This document shows positions 38,499-47,404 of a DNA stretch of 64,000 nucleotides, one piece after another. The notes beneath the pieces were generated by a model. The model had not been told where the DNA came from. It saw only the letters and a program-made list of their open reading frames with translations, and did no database searches. The position numbers and the translations under genes are program-made. Position 1 is the first letter of the stretch. Each line of letters begins with the position of its first letter. This DNA comes from Rhodospirillum rubrum ATCC 11170. Lineage in GTDB: Bacteria > Pseudomonadota > Alphaproteobacteria > Rhodospirillales > Rhodospirillaceae. Where the stretch lies: NCBI RefSeq assembly GCF_000013085.1, contig NC_007643.1:1659001-1723000 (forward strand). The letters are read 5' to 3'.

Positions 38499-40384
38499 TG
38501 GGGCCTCGCCAGGGTAATGGTGAACCGCGCCCCGCCGCTTGCCGCGTTCTCGCCGGTGAAGCTGCCGCCGAACTCGGCGATGATGTCCTTGGCGATCACC
38601 AGCCCGAGGCCAAGACCGGTCGGCTTGGTGGTGGTGAAGGGCATGAACAGCGATCCGACGACATCGGGGGATAATCCCGGTCCGTTATCGCACACGGTAA
38701 CGGTCACCCGCGCCCGATCGGCGATGGCGGCGATGCGGATCGTCCCGTCGCGCCGGCCGGCCAGGGCTTCGACGGCGTTTTGCAAAAGATTGACCAGCAC
38801 CTGTTCAAGGCGAACCCGTTCGGCCGCCACCGTCAGATCGCCCTCGGCGATGTCAACGCCCAGGGTGACGGCCTGTTGACGCAGGCGATGGCCAACCAGC
38901 AACAGGGCGCCATCGATGGCCGAGCGCAGCGACACCGGTTCGACCCGGCTGGGGCTTTTGCGGGCGAAAGCGCGCAATTCGCCGGTGATGGCGCCGATGC
39001 GTTCGGTCAGGGTGGCGATGGTTTGCAAGTTGTGATCGGCGCCCTCGGGCTGGGCGCGGGCCAGGAAGATGCGGGCATTGTCGGCGAAGGTGCGGATGGC
39101 GGCCACCGGCTGGTTGATCTCATGGGCGACGCTGGCGGCGATCTGGCCAAGAACGGCCAGTTTGCGGGCCTGAACCAGTTCGTCTTGCAAGTCTTGCAAG
39201 GCGGCCTCGGCCCGGCGGCGCTCGTCGATCTCGGTCAGCAGGCGGTCATTGGCGCTGCGCAGCTCGGCGGTGCGTTCGCTAACGCGCTCTTCCAGTTCGA
39301 TGCGGGCGGCGCGCTGGCGGCCCCTTTCGCGCGCCCGTCGCAGCGAGCGCGCATACCACAGGCCCGACCCGCAGATCACCCCGGTGCTCAGCATCAAGGC
39401 GAAGGTGCGGGCGGCGGCGGCCACGGCGGCGGGAACCCGGGCCGGGGCCAGGACATGCAGCGTCCAGGCCGTCGCCGGCTGGGGTCCGGCTTCAAGCACG
39501 AAGGGCCTTTCATTGGCGCGGTCGGCCCGGGAGGTCGGCAGGGCGACGACGACGGTGCCGACGGCGTCGGCCCGCCGGATCGGCAGCGGCGTCAACGGGG
39601 CTTTCTCGAAGGGCAGGGAGGCGCGGATGCGGGCGCTTTCTTCGGCCGATTTCGGGATCTCGGCCAGAAAGCGCCAGGAGGGCAGGCTGGTGATGATGAC
39701 CACGCCCTGGGCGTCGGTGACGAAGGTTGGTTCGGCAAAGCCCTGCCACTGCGCCTCGATGGTCTCGAACTCGACCTTCACCACCAGAACGCCCAAGGGG
39801 CCCCGGGCGCCGTCGATGCGTCGGGCGATGTAAAGCCCCGGGCGATGGCTGACCGTGCCCAGGGCGAAATGCTCGGTCGCCCTTTCGTCAAGCGCCAAGC
39901 GGAAATAGGGGCGAAAGCCGTAATCCGAACCGACGAAGCTGTCGGCCGCCCGCCAGTTGCTGGCGGCGATGGCGACCCCGCCCAGATCAAGCAGATAGAT
40001 GACCCCGGCCCGGGTGCCCGCCGCCAGGGTTTCGAATTTCTCGTTCAGGGCGGCGATATGGGCCGGATCGCGGCTTTCCAGGGCGCGGCCAAGATCGGGA
40101 TCGCTGGCCAGCACCAGGGGCAGCGAGCGCTGCTTCTCGATCTCGCTTTGCAAGACGGCGGCGCGCGAGGTCCAGGCCGCCCTGGCGGCATCGCGGGCAT
40201 GGGACAGGGTCCAGCTTTGCGCCCCGGCCTGGGACAGGCGGTCAAGGCCAAACAGCACCAAAAGCGCCAGGGCAAGGGCGGCCCAATGCCGCCAGCCAAG
40301 CCTGGGCCACCGGCTGGCCCGGCCCGGCGATAGCGCCTGCGTTGTCACGGCTCGTGGCGTCCTGCTCTGTGCGGAAATTCGCAT
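38495..40384 (-). CDS. dctB: DctB-like sensor histidine kinase for C4-dicarboxylates
   Basis: A 629-aa membrane kinase. TM1 (about 30-48) and TM2 (near 310-330) flank a periplasmic double PAS-like sensor (contains [13 protein letters not shown] and the GVVIITS strand), as in DctB. A coiled coil ([19 protein letters not shown]), the phospho-acceptor histidine in [16 protein letters not shown], and the ATPase domain ([19 protein letters not shown]) follow. Its stop overlaps dctD by four bases. The start codon is part of a dyad that matches a DctD site. Confidence 0.93.
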   Translation of the reverse strand: MRISAQSRTPRAVTTQALSPGRASRWPRLGWRHWAALALALLVLFGLDRLSQAGAQSWTLSHARDAARAAWTSRAAVLQSEIEKQRSLPLVLASDPDLGRALESRDPAHIAALNEKFETLAAGTRAGVIYLLDLGGVAIAASNWRAADSFVGSDYGFRPYFRLALDERATEHFALGTVSHRPGLYIARRIDGARGPLGVLVVKVEFETIEAQWQGFAEPTFVTDAQGVVIITSLPSWRFLAEIPKSAEESARIRASLPFEKAPLTPLPIRRADAVGTVVVALPTSRADRANERPFVLEAGPQPATAWTLHVLAPARVPAAVAAAARTFALMLSTGVICGSGLWYARSLRRARERGRQRAARIELEERVSERTAELRSANDRLLTEIDERRRAEAALQDLQDELVQARKLAVLGQIAASVAHEINQPVAAIRTFADNARIFLARAQPEGADHNLQTIATLTERIGAITGELRAFARKSPSRVEPVSLRSAIDGALLLVGHRLRQQAVTLGVDIAEGDLTVAAERVRLEQVLVNLLQNAVEALAGRRDGTIRIAAIADRARVTVTVCDNGPGLSPDVVGSLFMPFTTTKPTGLGLGLVIAKDIIAEFGGSFTGENAASGGARFTITLARPQ

Positions 40385-40416
40385 TTCTTGGGCATCGATT
40401 GTCCGGGAATCCGCAC
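40368..40416 (+). promoter_or_regulatory. Two candidate DctD upstream activator sites
   Basis: TGTGCGGAAATTCGCA (40368-40383) and GTCCGGGAATCCGCAC (40401-40416) are two imperfect dyads of the type TGCGGA-N-TCCGCA known for rhizobial DctD. Their centres lie about 33 bases apart, near -150 and -118 of the predicted dctA start, a geometry fitting enhancer sites. The first overlaps the dctB start codon. Family knowledge and inference. Confidence 0.7.
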
Positions 40417-40470
40417 GCGTTGTCTAGTCCAATCCCGGGTCATCGATATCTTTTGGTGATATTTCAGCTA

Positions 40471-40496
40471 TTTAGCAGAATGCTGCGGCTGCTAAA
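40471..40496. repeat. Dyad next to the dctA promoter
   Basis: TTTAGCAG (40471-40478) and CTGCTAAA (40489-40496) are perfect reverse complements with a 10-base spacer, ending four bases before the sigma-54 promoter element. It is too close for a DctD enhancer and may bind another regulator. Confidence 0.5.
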
Positions 40497-40500
40497 GGGC

Positions 40501-40516
40501 TGGCATGGAGATTGCG
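40501..40516 (+). promoter_or_regulatory. Sigma-54 promoter of dctA
   Basis: TGGCATGGAGATTGCG has the -24 GG (40502-40503) and -12 GC (40514-40515) separated by exactly ten bases. It predicts a start near 40527, about 100 bases before the dctA ATG. It agrees with the GAFTGA regulator DctD encoded next door. Confidence 0.88.
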
Positions 40517-40626
40517 GTAAGGCGGATCAAGGAGGGGTCGCAGCCGCGATCCCGATCACCCCAGCAGCCTCGGATCCAACGGCGTAACCCCCCAACAAGC
40601 GCCGACGTCCGTGGGAGGAGATTACC

Positions 40627-41970
40627 ATGGCCTTCGTTGTGCCCGCGGCGCCGCCGCGCACACCCCATAAGTTCTATCAGATCCTTTATGTTCAGGTTTT
40701 GGTCGCCATCGTCGCCGGCGTGTTGCTTGGGCATTTCTACCCCGATTTGGGGTCGGCGCTGAAGCCGCTGGGCGATGCGTTCATCAAGCTTGTGAAGATG
40801 ATCATCGCGCCGGTGATCTTCCTGACCGTTGTCACCGGCATCGCCGGCCTGACCGATATGCAAAAGGTCGGCCGGGTCGCCGGCAAGGCGATGATCTACT
40901 TCCTGTCGTTTTCGACCCTGGCCCTGATCATCGGCATGATCGTCGCCAATGTCGTTCATCCGGGATCGGGCCTCAACATCGACCCGGCCTCGCTCGACGC
41001 CAAGGCGGTGCAGACCTATACCAGCCACGCCCATGACCAGTCGCTGGTCGGCTTCCTGATGAACATCATCCCGTCAACGCCGATCAGCGCCTTCGCCTCG
41101 GGCGATATCTTGCAGGTGCTGTTCTTCGCCGTGCTGTTTGGCATCGCCCTGGCCACCGTCGGCGAACGCGGCAAGCCGGTGCTTGACCTGCTCAATCCGC
41201 TTTTGCAGGTGGTCTTCCGGCTGGTCGCCATCGTCATGAAGGCCGCCCCGCTGGGCGCTTTCGGCGCCATGGCCTTCACCATCGGCAAATACGGCATCGG
41301 CTCGATCGCCAATCTGGCGATGCTGGTCGGCACCTTCTATCTGACGTCCGGGCTGTTCGTTTTTGTCGTTCTGGGCCTCGTCGCCCGCTACAACGGCTTC
41401 TCGTTGTTGGCCCTGCTGCGCTACATCAAGGAAGAGCTGCTGCTGGTCCTCGGTACCAGCTCCTCCGAGGCGGCCCTGCCGACCCTGATGGAAAAGCTCG
41501 AGCGGGCGGGCTGCAAGAAGTCGGTGGTCGGGCTGGTGGTGCCCACGGGATATTCCTTCAATCTTGATGGCACCAATATCTATATGACCCTGGCGGCGCT
41601 GTTCATCGCCCAGGCGACCAACATCGATCTCAGCTTGCAAGACCAGATCCTGCTGCTGCTGGTGGCGATGCTCAGCTCCAAGGGCGCGGCCGGCATCACC
41701 GGCGCCGGCTTCATCACCCTGGCCGCCACCTTGTCGGTGGTGCCTTCGGTGCCGGTGGCCGGCATGGCGCTGATCCTCGGCGTCGACCGTTTCATGTCGG
41801 AATGCCGGGCCCTGACCAATTTCATTGGCAATGCGGTGGCGACCATCGTCGTTGCCAAGTGGGAAGGCGAACTCGACCGCGACCGGTTGGCCCTGGCGCT
41901 GAAGGGCGGCGGCAAGGCGCTTTTGCCGCTCGAACACGAGGCGGCGATCCACATCCCCTCCAAAGTGTGA
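40627..41970 (+). CDS. dctA: DctA, C4-dicarboxylate/proton symporter
   Basis: A 447-aa DAACS-family transporter for succinate, fumarate and malate. Hallmarks are the serine-rich hairpin [10 protein letters not shown], the [11 protein letters not shown] segment after it and the [18 protein letters not shown] helix that coordinates the carboxylates. Eight membrane helices and two re-entrant loops are expected. GGGAGG precedes ATG 40627. It is monocistronic, ends in a strong terminator and has the sigma-54 promoter described at 40501. This is a main carbon-uptake route for a photoheterotroph. Confidence 0.96.
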   Translation: MAFVVPAAPPRTPHKFYQILYVQVLVAIVAGVLLGHFYPDLGSALKPLGDAFIKLVKMIIAPVIFLTVVTGIAGLTDMQKVGRVAGKAMIYFLSFSTLALIIGMIVANVVHPGSGLNIDPASLDAKAVQTYTSHAHDQSLVGFLMNIIPSTPISAFASGDILQVLFFAVLFGIALATVGERGKPVLDLLNPLLQVVFRLVAIVMKAAPLGAFGAMAFTIGKYGIGSIANLAMLVGTFYLTSGLFVFVVLGLVARYNGFSLLALLRYIKEELLLVLGTSSSEAALPTLMEKLERAGCKKSVVGLVVPTGYSFNLDGTNIYMTLAALFIAQATNIDLSLQDQILLLLVAMLSSKGAAGITGAGFITLAATLSVVPSVPVAGMALILGVDRFMSECRALTNFIGNAVATIVVAKWEGELDRDRLALALKGGGKALLPLEHEAAIHIPSKV

Positions 41971-41993
41971 CTCTGGGTTAAGGAGTCGCGTCG

Positions 41994-42030
41994 CGCCGCC
42001 GTGGGGATGCCCTCTCCACGGCGGCGTTTT
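41994..42030 (+). terminator. Intrinsic terminator after dctA
   Basis: CGCCGCCGTGG (41994-42004) and CCACGGCGGCG (42016-42026) form a perfect 11-bp stem followed by TTTT. Confidence 0.9.
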
Positions 42031-42054
42031 CATAAGGGGCCCCGCCCAAAGGTT

Positions 42055-42069
42055 TGCGAATAATTCTCA
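42055..42069. promoter_or_regulatory. Fur-box-like site before the ECF sigma gene
   Basis: TGCGAATAATTCTCA is a 7-1-7 dyad (one mismatch) of the Fur type TGATAAT-N-ATTATCA. It lies just ahead of the sigma factor, FecR and TonB-receptor genes, as expected for iron repression. Binding is inferred. Confidence 0.7.
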
Positions 42070-42110
42070 AAACCCCTATGGTCGCCCGGTTGAAGGAGGG
42101 GAGCGGGACC

Positions 42111-42632
42111 TTGGGTGCGGAGCGGCCTTTCGGGTCTTTGGCGCAAGCCGTCGAGACCTATTACGATGATCTCAAGGCCTTTATTGTGCGGCGGACCGGA
42201 TCGCCCAGCCTTGCCGCCGATGTCGTGCAAGACACCTGGGTCAGGGCGGCTTCGGCCGAGATCGCGATGCCCGACAACGTGCGCGCCTATCTCTACCGGA
42301 TGGCGGCCAATCTGGCGATCGATCACCTGCGCCGCGATGGCGCCCGGGCCCGCGGGCTTTGCGAAGAGACCCTTCTCGAGGATATTCCCAGCGCCGAGCC
42401 GGCGGTCGACCGCGTTGTCGCCGCCCGCCAGGAACTGGCGATCCTGTCGCGCGCCGTCGCCGAACTTCCCGAGAAATGCCGTATCGTGTTTTTGCTCTAT
42501 CGCGGCCGCGGCCTGACGATGAAGCAGGTCGCCGCCCGCCTGGGGATCTCGGAAAAGGCGGTGGAAAAGCACATCGCCCGCGCCATGGTCCATTGCCGCA
42601 AGCGCATGATCGACGCCGGACGAAGCCCCTGA
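42111..42632 (+). CDS. ECF sigma factor (FecI-like)
   Basis: About 173 aa with sigma region 2 (TYYDDLKAFIVRRTGSPSLA then DVVQDTWVRAA, the -10 recognition region) and region 4 (ALPEKCRIVFLL-type helix then LGISEKAVEKHIARAM). It is a FecI/PvdS-type factor for iron-uptake genes. I propose TTG 42111 because AAGGAGGGG lies nine bases upstream. ATG 42078 has no ribosome site and lies only nine bases past the Fur-box-like dyad, but it cannot be excluded. The FecR-like anti-sigma and TonB receptor follow directly. Confidence 0.9.
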   Translation: MGAERPFGSLAQAVETYYDDLKAFIVRRTGSPSLAADVVQDTWVRAASAEIAMPDNVRAYLYRMAANLAIDHLRRDGARARGLCEETLLEDIPSAEPAVDRVVAARQELAILSRAVAELPEKCRIVFLLYRGRGLTMKQVAARLGISEKAVEKHIARAMVHCRKRMIDAGRSP

Positions 42633-42704
42633 GAAAACAAATCCACCCGGTGGGGTAGGGGATCGGGGGGTGCCGATCGTCTTGGAGGAAGGGGGCGAAG
42701 AGAA

Positions 42705-43691
42705 ATGGCAGGCGAAGGTGGCGGGCCCGGAGACGGGGCCCTTCCGGAAAAATTTTTGAAGCAGGCGGCGATCTGGCATGCCCGCCTGCGTGAGGACGAC
42801 CGCCACCGCAAGGCCTTCGCGCTGTGGCTTGGCGAGGATCCCCGCAAGGCCGAGGCCTTTCGCCAGACCGAGCGGCTGTGGGCGGCCCTTGAAGCGCCGA
42901 CCGCCGCCCTGGCCACCGACGGCGCGGCCCTGATGGTCCGCCGCCAAAGGCGTCCGCCGATCATCTGGCGCCGCTCGGCCGGGCGACGGGTCGCTTTGGC
43001 GGTGGTCCTCGCCCTCGGGCTGGTCCTGGCCCCTCGCGGCCAAGGGCTGATCGATAGCCTGCGCGCCGATGACGTGACCGCCCCCGGGGAACGCCGATCC
43101 CTGGTGTTGGCCGACGGCAGCGTCGTCGCCCTGAATACCGACAGCGCCCTGGCCGTGGCGATGGGCGGCGATCACCGCCGGCTGAGGCTGTTTCGCGGCG
43201 AGGCGTGGTTCGAGGTCGCCCATGACGCGCGCCGACCCTTCGTCGTCGAAACCGGCGACGGCACGGTCACGGTGACGGGCACCCGCTTCAATCTGCGCAT
43301 CGACGAGGCCGGCACCCGGGTCAGCCTGAGCGAGGGACGGGTCGAGCTGAGCCCCGCCCACGCCGCCGGCCAGGTCAAAATCCTGCGACCGGGCGAACAG
43401 GCGGTGGTGGGCAAAACCGCCGTGGGGGCGATCGACACCTTCGACGCCACGGCGGTGACCGGCTGGCGGCGCGGGCAGATCGTTTTCTATGACACGGCCT
43501 TGCGACAGGTGGTGGCCGAGCTTAACCGCTATCGCCGGGGCCCGATCCTTCTGGCACGACGGGATCTGGCCGATCTGCGGGTCAGCGGCGTGTTCGATGT
43601 CAGCGATCCCGAGGGGGTCTTGGCCGCCCTGACCGGCACCTTGCCCGTTCGCATGACCAAGGTGGGCGGGCTTTTGGTTGTGCTGCGCTGA
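42705..43691 (+). CDS. FecR-like transmembrane anti-sigma regulator
   Basis: A 328-aa protein with three parts. The N-terminal cytoplasmic domain (about 15-65, AAIWHARLREDDRHRKAFAL with the conserved W) binds the sigma factor. A single TM helix lies at about 95-112. The periplasmic FecR domain follows (RSLVLADGSVVALNTDSAL, GEAWFEVAHD, VTVTGTRFNLR) with a C-terminal signalling domain that meets the receptor STN domain. It transmits siderophore occupancy from the outer membrane receptor encoded next. GAGAAATGG context, ATG 42705. Confidence 0.95.
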   Translation: MAGEGGGPGDGALPEKFLKQAAIWHARLREDDRHRKAFALWLGEDPRKAEAFRQTERLWAALEAPTAALATDGAALMVRRQRRPPIIWRRSAGRRVALAVVLALGLVLAPRGQGLIDSLRADDVTAPGERRSLVLADGSVVALNTDSALAVAMGGDHRRLRLFRGEAWFEVAHDARRPFVVETGDGTVTVTGTRFNLRIDEAGTRVSLSEGRVELSPAHAAGQVKILRPGEQAVVGKTAVGAIDTFDATAVTGWRRGQIVFYDTALRQVVAELNRYRRGPILLARRDLADLRVSGVFDVSDPEGVLAALTGTLPVRMTKVGGLLVVLR

Positions 43692-43826
43692 CCTTCGGCG
43701 ATGAAACCCACCGGTTCCCCATAAAAATCATCGCGGGCGAGGGGGGATGATCGCCGCTGGCTTCGTCTCACCCGCAGATGCGATTGCGGAGCGGTCGCGA
43801 TTTTGGCGTTTTTGGAACCGGGGACG

Positions 43827-46313
43827 ATGATGGGGGACGTGGTGAACGGCAAGCTGACGATTGGCCGGTGGGGGCGGCGTTTGCTGATGGGCGTATCGGT
43901 ACTCGCCCTGGGACAGACGGCGCTGATCGCCCGGGCCGAGGATGGACCGGCGGCGGGCGGGCCAACGGCTCAGGCGGGCGCGGTTTACGTTTTTGATATC
44001 GCGACAAAGCCGCTGCCCCGGGCCCTGGCCGATTTCTCGGCGGTGACCGGCCTTCAGGTGCTCTACAGCGGATCGGCCGCTTACAGCCATACCGCGCCGG
44101 CGCTCCAGGGGTCTTATGGGGCGCGACAGGCGCTGGGCCTGCTGCTGGCCGGCAGCGGTCTGGCGGCGCGCTTCACCTCGCCGACCTCGATCACCCTCGA
44201 GGCGATCAAGGACGCCGAGGACGCTTTGGTGGTCGATCCGATCGCCGTTGAAGGCGCCTTGCTGCGCGGCGGATTGCCCGGCACCGAGGGCACGGGGTCC
44301 TATGCGACCGGGGCGACCAACACGGCGACCAAGCTCACTCTCTCGCCGCGCGAAACCCCGCAATCGGTCAGCATCATGACCCGCCAGCGCATGGACGATC
44401 AGAACCTCAATGAAATGGCCGATGTTCTCGATGAAACGGTGGGGATGACCTTCAAGGAGGGCGGGCCGATCGGCTCGGATGCCAACGCCGTTTATTCCCG
44501 GGGCTTCGAGGTTCACAATTTCCAGGTCAACGGCGTCAGCCGCTCGACCAAATACGGCTTTGGCGACGATCTCTCCGATATGGCGATCTATGACCGGGTC
44601 GAGGTGGTGCGCGGCGCCACCGGGTTGATGAGCGGCGTTGGCGATCCGTCGGCCAGCGTCAATCTGGTGCGCAAGCGGCCGACCGATACCTTCCAAAGCG
44701 CGGCCGAGCTGCAGGCGGGAAGCTGGAACCGCTATCGGGCCGAAGGCGATGTCGCCAGCCCGCTGATCGAAAGCGGCCGCCTGCGCGGCCGGCTGGTCGC
44801 CGCCTATCAGCAAGGCGAGTCCTATATCGACCGCCTGGAGACGTCGAAAAAGGTTCTTTATGGGGTTATCGAAGCCGATTTGACCGAGGATACCTTACTG
44901 ACCGCCGGGGTCCAGTATCAGCACCATCGCTCCGATCACGCCTCGCGCGCCGGCATCCCGATGTTTTATTCCGATGGCGGGCGGACGGATTTTTCCCGCT
45001 CCACCAGTTCGGCGGCCGATTGGGCCTATTTCGACAATACCCAACTCACCACCTTCGCCGCGCTCGAACAGCGTTTCGACAACGATTGGACGGTTACCCT
45101 CGATCTCGAACATGCCCGGCGGTCCTATGACGCGCTGATCGGTTACGGCATTCGCGGCACGCCCGACCGCGAGACCGGGGCGGGGATGGGCCTCTATGCC
45201 GGGCGTTGGGCCGCCAAACCGATCCAGAACTCGGTCGGCCTCACCGCCACCGGCCCCATTACCCTGTTTGGTCGCCAGCACGATCTGATGGCGGGCTTCA
45301 GCACCTATCACGCCAGCTACGAAGACCCGAGCTATCCTTTGTGGTCGATCCCCGGCTATGACACGTCGATCGGCAATTACTACACCTGGAACGGTGCGAT
45401 CGCCGAACCCGTGCTTGAGGAAAACGGCAGCGAAAGTTTCCTGGAACGTCAGGTCGCGGGCTATATGGCGACCCGTTTGCGGCCAACGGATGATCTATCG
45501 ATCATCCTCGGCGGCCGGCTGACTTCGTGGAGCCAGGAGACCGAGTCCCGCTACGCCGATGGCTCGTCGAGCTATTCCGAGCAGTCGGAAAACGGCAAAG
45601 TCACCCCCTATGCCGGAATCGTCTATGACCTGAGCGACATTTGGTCGGTCTATGCCAGCTACACCAGCATCTTCAAGCCGCAGAGCCTGCAAGACGCCGA
45701 CGGTGGTTATCTGCAGCCCCTGGTCGGCGACGCCTATGAAGCCGGCATCAAGGCCGCGTTCTACGACGGCCGGTTGAACGCCAGTCTGGCGGTGTTCCGC
45801 ATCAATCAGGACAACCTGGGGGTCGCCGATGGCGCGGCGCTGACGCCGAGCGGCGGTCAGGCCTATAAGGCGGCCAAAGGCACCACCAGCCAGGGCATCG
45901 AACTGGAACTGACCGGCGAGGTCTTGCCGGGTTGGCAGGTTGGCGGCGGCTATGCCCATGCCTCGCCGACCGATGTCAAAGGCAAGCGGCTGCTAACCGA
46001 TATCCCGCGCGATACGGTCAAGGTGTTCTCGACCTATCGCTTGCCGGGGGCCTTCGATCGCCTGATGATCGGCGGCAATCTGCGTTGGCAGGGGGCGATC
46101 TATGCCAATAACGTTGGCCCCAACGGCGAACGCGCCACCCAGAAGGCCTTTTCGGTCGTCGATGTCCTGGCCAGCTACCGCCTCACCGAGGCGGTCACCG
46201 CCACCCTTAACGTCAATAACATCTTCGACGAAAAGTATTATTCCAGCATCGGCGCCATCGGCTATTACGGCGAACCGCGCAATGCGATGCTCAGCGTGAA
46301 GGCGAGCTTCTAA
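43827..46313 (+). CDS. TonB-dependent siderophore receptor with signalling (STN) domain
   Basis: An 828-aa outer-membrane receptor. A signal peptide (about 1-38, ending ALIARA) precedes an STN domain (YVFDIATKPLPRALADFS, residues 50-110) that marks transducers coupled to FecR. The plug has LSPRETPQSVSIMTRQRM and DRVEVVRGATGLMSG, and the 22-strand barrel ends in aromatic phenylalanine (SVKASF). It is most like ferric-siderophore (FhuE/FpvA/FoxA type) receptors; the ligand is not known. ATG 43827 is chosen with GGGGACG upstream. It completes a sigma/anti-sigma/receptor cell-surface signalling unit. Confidence 0.95.
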   Translation: MMGDVVNGKLTIGRWGRRLLMGVSVLALGQTALIARAEDGPAAGGPTAQAGAVYVFDIATKPLPRALADFSAVTGLQVLYSGSAAYSHTAPALQGSYGARQALGLLLAGSGLAARFTSPTSITLEAIKDAEDALVVDPIAVEGALLRGGLPGTEGTGSYATGATNTATKLTLSPRETPQSVSIMTRQRMDDQNLNEMADVLDETVGMTFKEGGPIGSDANAVYSRGFEVHNFQVNGVSRSTKYGFGDDLSDMAIYDRVEVVRGATGLMSGVGDPSASVNLVRKRPTDTFQSAAELQAGSWNRYRAEGDVASPLIESGRLRGRLVAAYQQGESYIDRLETSKKVLYGVIEADLTEDTLLTAGVQYQHHRSDHASRAGIPMFYSDGGRTDFSRSTSSAADWAYFDNTQLTTFAALEQRFDNDWTVTLDLEHARRSYDALIGYGIRGTPDRETGAGMGLYAGRWAAKPIQNSVGLTATGPITLFGRQHDLMAGFSTYHASYEDPSYPLWSIPGYDTSIGNYYTWNGAIAEPVLEENGSESFLERQVAGYMATRLRPTDDLSIILGGRLTSWSQETESRYADGSSSYSEQSENGKVTPYAGIVYDLSDIWSVYASYTSIFKPQSLQDADGGYLQPLVGDAYEAGIKAAFYDGRLNASLAVFRINQDNLGVADGAALTPSGGQAYKAAKGTTSQGIELELTGEVLPGWQVGGGYAHASPTDVKGKRLLTDIPRDTVKVFSTYRLPGAFDRLMIGGNLRWQGAIYANNVGPNGERATQKAFSVVDVLASYRLTEAVTATLNVNNIFDEKYYSSIGAIGYYGEPRNAMLSVKASF

Positions 46314-46409
46314 TCGCCTCGGCCAAGCCCCGTTCGGGCCCCGGCGTAGGGGGCCAGGACGGGGCCGGCGCAGTTGCGGGCGCCCGCGACGAAGGTGGGT
46401 AAATCCCCC

Positions 46410-46853
46410 TCATTGTCCTCGGCCGCGCGGGTCGAGCCGCTCGATGATTTTCTCCAGCATCGTCAAGAAGGTGGCGCATTCGGCTTCGGTAAGCGAGGAG
46501 AGGGCGCGGGCGTTGATGTCGGCGGTGGCTTGACGCACGACCTCCAGCTTGCCCGACGCCAGCTCGCTCAGAGAGATGAGCGAGCTGCGGCGATCGGCGG
46601 GATCGGGGGTACGCTCGATCAGGCCGTCGCGCTCCATTCGGTTGAGAGTCGCCGCCATCGTCGGCTGCTCTACCGCCGCTAGCGCGGCCAGGGCCTTTTG
46701 CGACAAGGGCTTGCCAGGGCCAAGGGCGAAGAAAACCGGCAGATAGGCCGGAGCGATGCCATGCGGCTTCAAGCGCTGTTCGATCGCCAGAGCGAAGAGG
46801 CGGGCGGCCCAGTTCGTCATATAGCCGGCGGAGTGGAGACGGTTCAGCGACAT
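46410..46853 (-). CDS. MarR-family transcriptional regulator
   Basis: A 147-aa winged-helix regulator. Motifs are LPVFFALGPGKPLSQKALAAL, the recognition helix VEQPTMAATLNRMERDGLIE and the wing DPADRRSSLISLSE. The ligand is unknown. It is divergent from a small membrane protein gene, and the shared gap carries twin dyads at 46856-46867 and 46889-46900. The first of these touches its start codon, so autorepression is likely. There is no clear ribosome site before ATG 46853; a leaderless start or ATG 46820 is possible. Confidence 0.9.
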   Translation of the reverse strand: MSLNRLHSAGYMTNWAARLFALAIEQRLKPHGIAPAYLPVFFALGPGKPLSQKALAALAAVEQPTMAATLNRMERDGLIERTPDPADRRSSLISLSELASGKLEVVRQATADINARALSSLTEAECATFLTMLEKIIERLDPRGRGQ

Positions 46854-46855
46854 AT

Positions 46856-46900
46856 ATAGCTTGCTATCTAGTTGTGGAAGGGTGATATATAGTACGCTAT
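46856..46900. promoter_or_regulatory. Twin MarR-type operators
   Basis: ATAGC-TT-GCTAT (46856-46867) and ATAG-TACG-CTAT (46889-46900) share the pattern ATATAG-N4-GCTAT in an A/T-rich gap. Their centres are 33 bases apart, about three helical turns. The two sites should control both divergent genes. Inferred. Confidence 0.75.
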
Positions 46901-46924
46901 GTAACTTGAGGGAGTCACGCTGTC

Positions 46925-47404
46925 ATGTCCCATCGTTCACCCCTTCACCGTCTCCATCCGCTCGCCGGTGGGCTCGGTCTCGTCACCATCGTCGTCTTTC
47001 AGCTTGCGACGGTGCTGGTGGAAGCCTTCGGCCTTCCGGCCGATATCGCCGCCGTCAAAGTCGCGATCCTGTGGAGCTTGCCGGTGTTGATACTCTTCCT
47101 GGCCGGCGCCGGCGCCTCGGGCGCCCGACTTTCCCAAGCCAATCAAGACATGAGCGCGCTCAAGGCCGCCCGGATGAAGGTGGTGGCCGGCAACGGCTTG
47201 CTGATCCTTGTGCCGGCGGCGTTTTTCCTGGCTTGGAAGGCTGAGGCCCAGGCGTTCGACTTTTGGTTTTATGCCGTGCAAGCGGTGGAACTTGGCGCCG
47301 GGGCCGTCAATCTCGTGCTTTTGGCTCGGAACATGCGAGATGGTCTCGCCCGAACCGGGCGGCGCCAGCGTGAGGCCATGACTCCCCCGGAGGCGCTGTC
47401 ATGA
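46925..47404 (+). CDS. Small integral membrane protein of unknown function
   Basis: A 159-aa protein with four predicted membrane helices at about 14-36, 44-66, 85-107 and 113-135 (for example VKVAILWSLPVLILFLAG). Short Arg-rich tail. I do not recognise a family with confidence; MarR-linked genes of this kind often encode small membrane proteins of unknown role. It is probably controlled by the divergent MarR protein. The stop overlaps that of the convergent methyltransferase gene by six bases. No catalytic motif is visible. Confidence 0.8.
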   Translation: MSHRSPLHRLHPLAGGLGLVTIVVFQLATVLVEAFGLPADIAAVKVAILWSLPVLILFLAGAGASGARLSQANQDMSALKAARMKVVAGNGLLILVPAAFFLAWKAEAQAFDFWFYAVQAVELGAGAVNLVLLARNMRDGLARTGRRQREAMTPPEALS

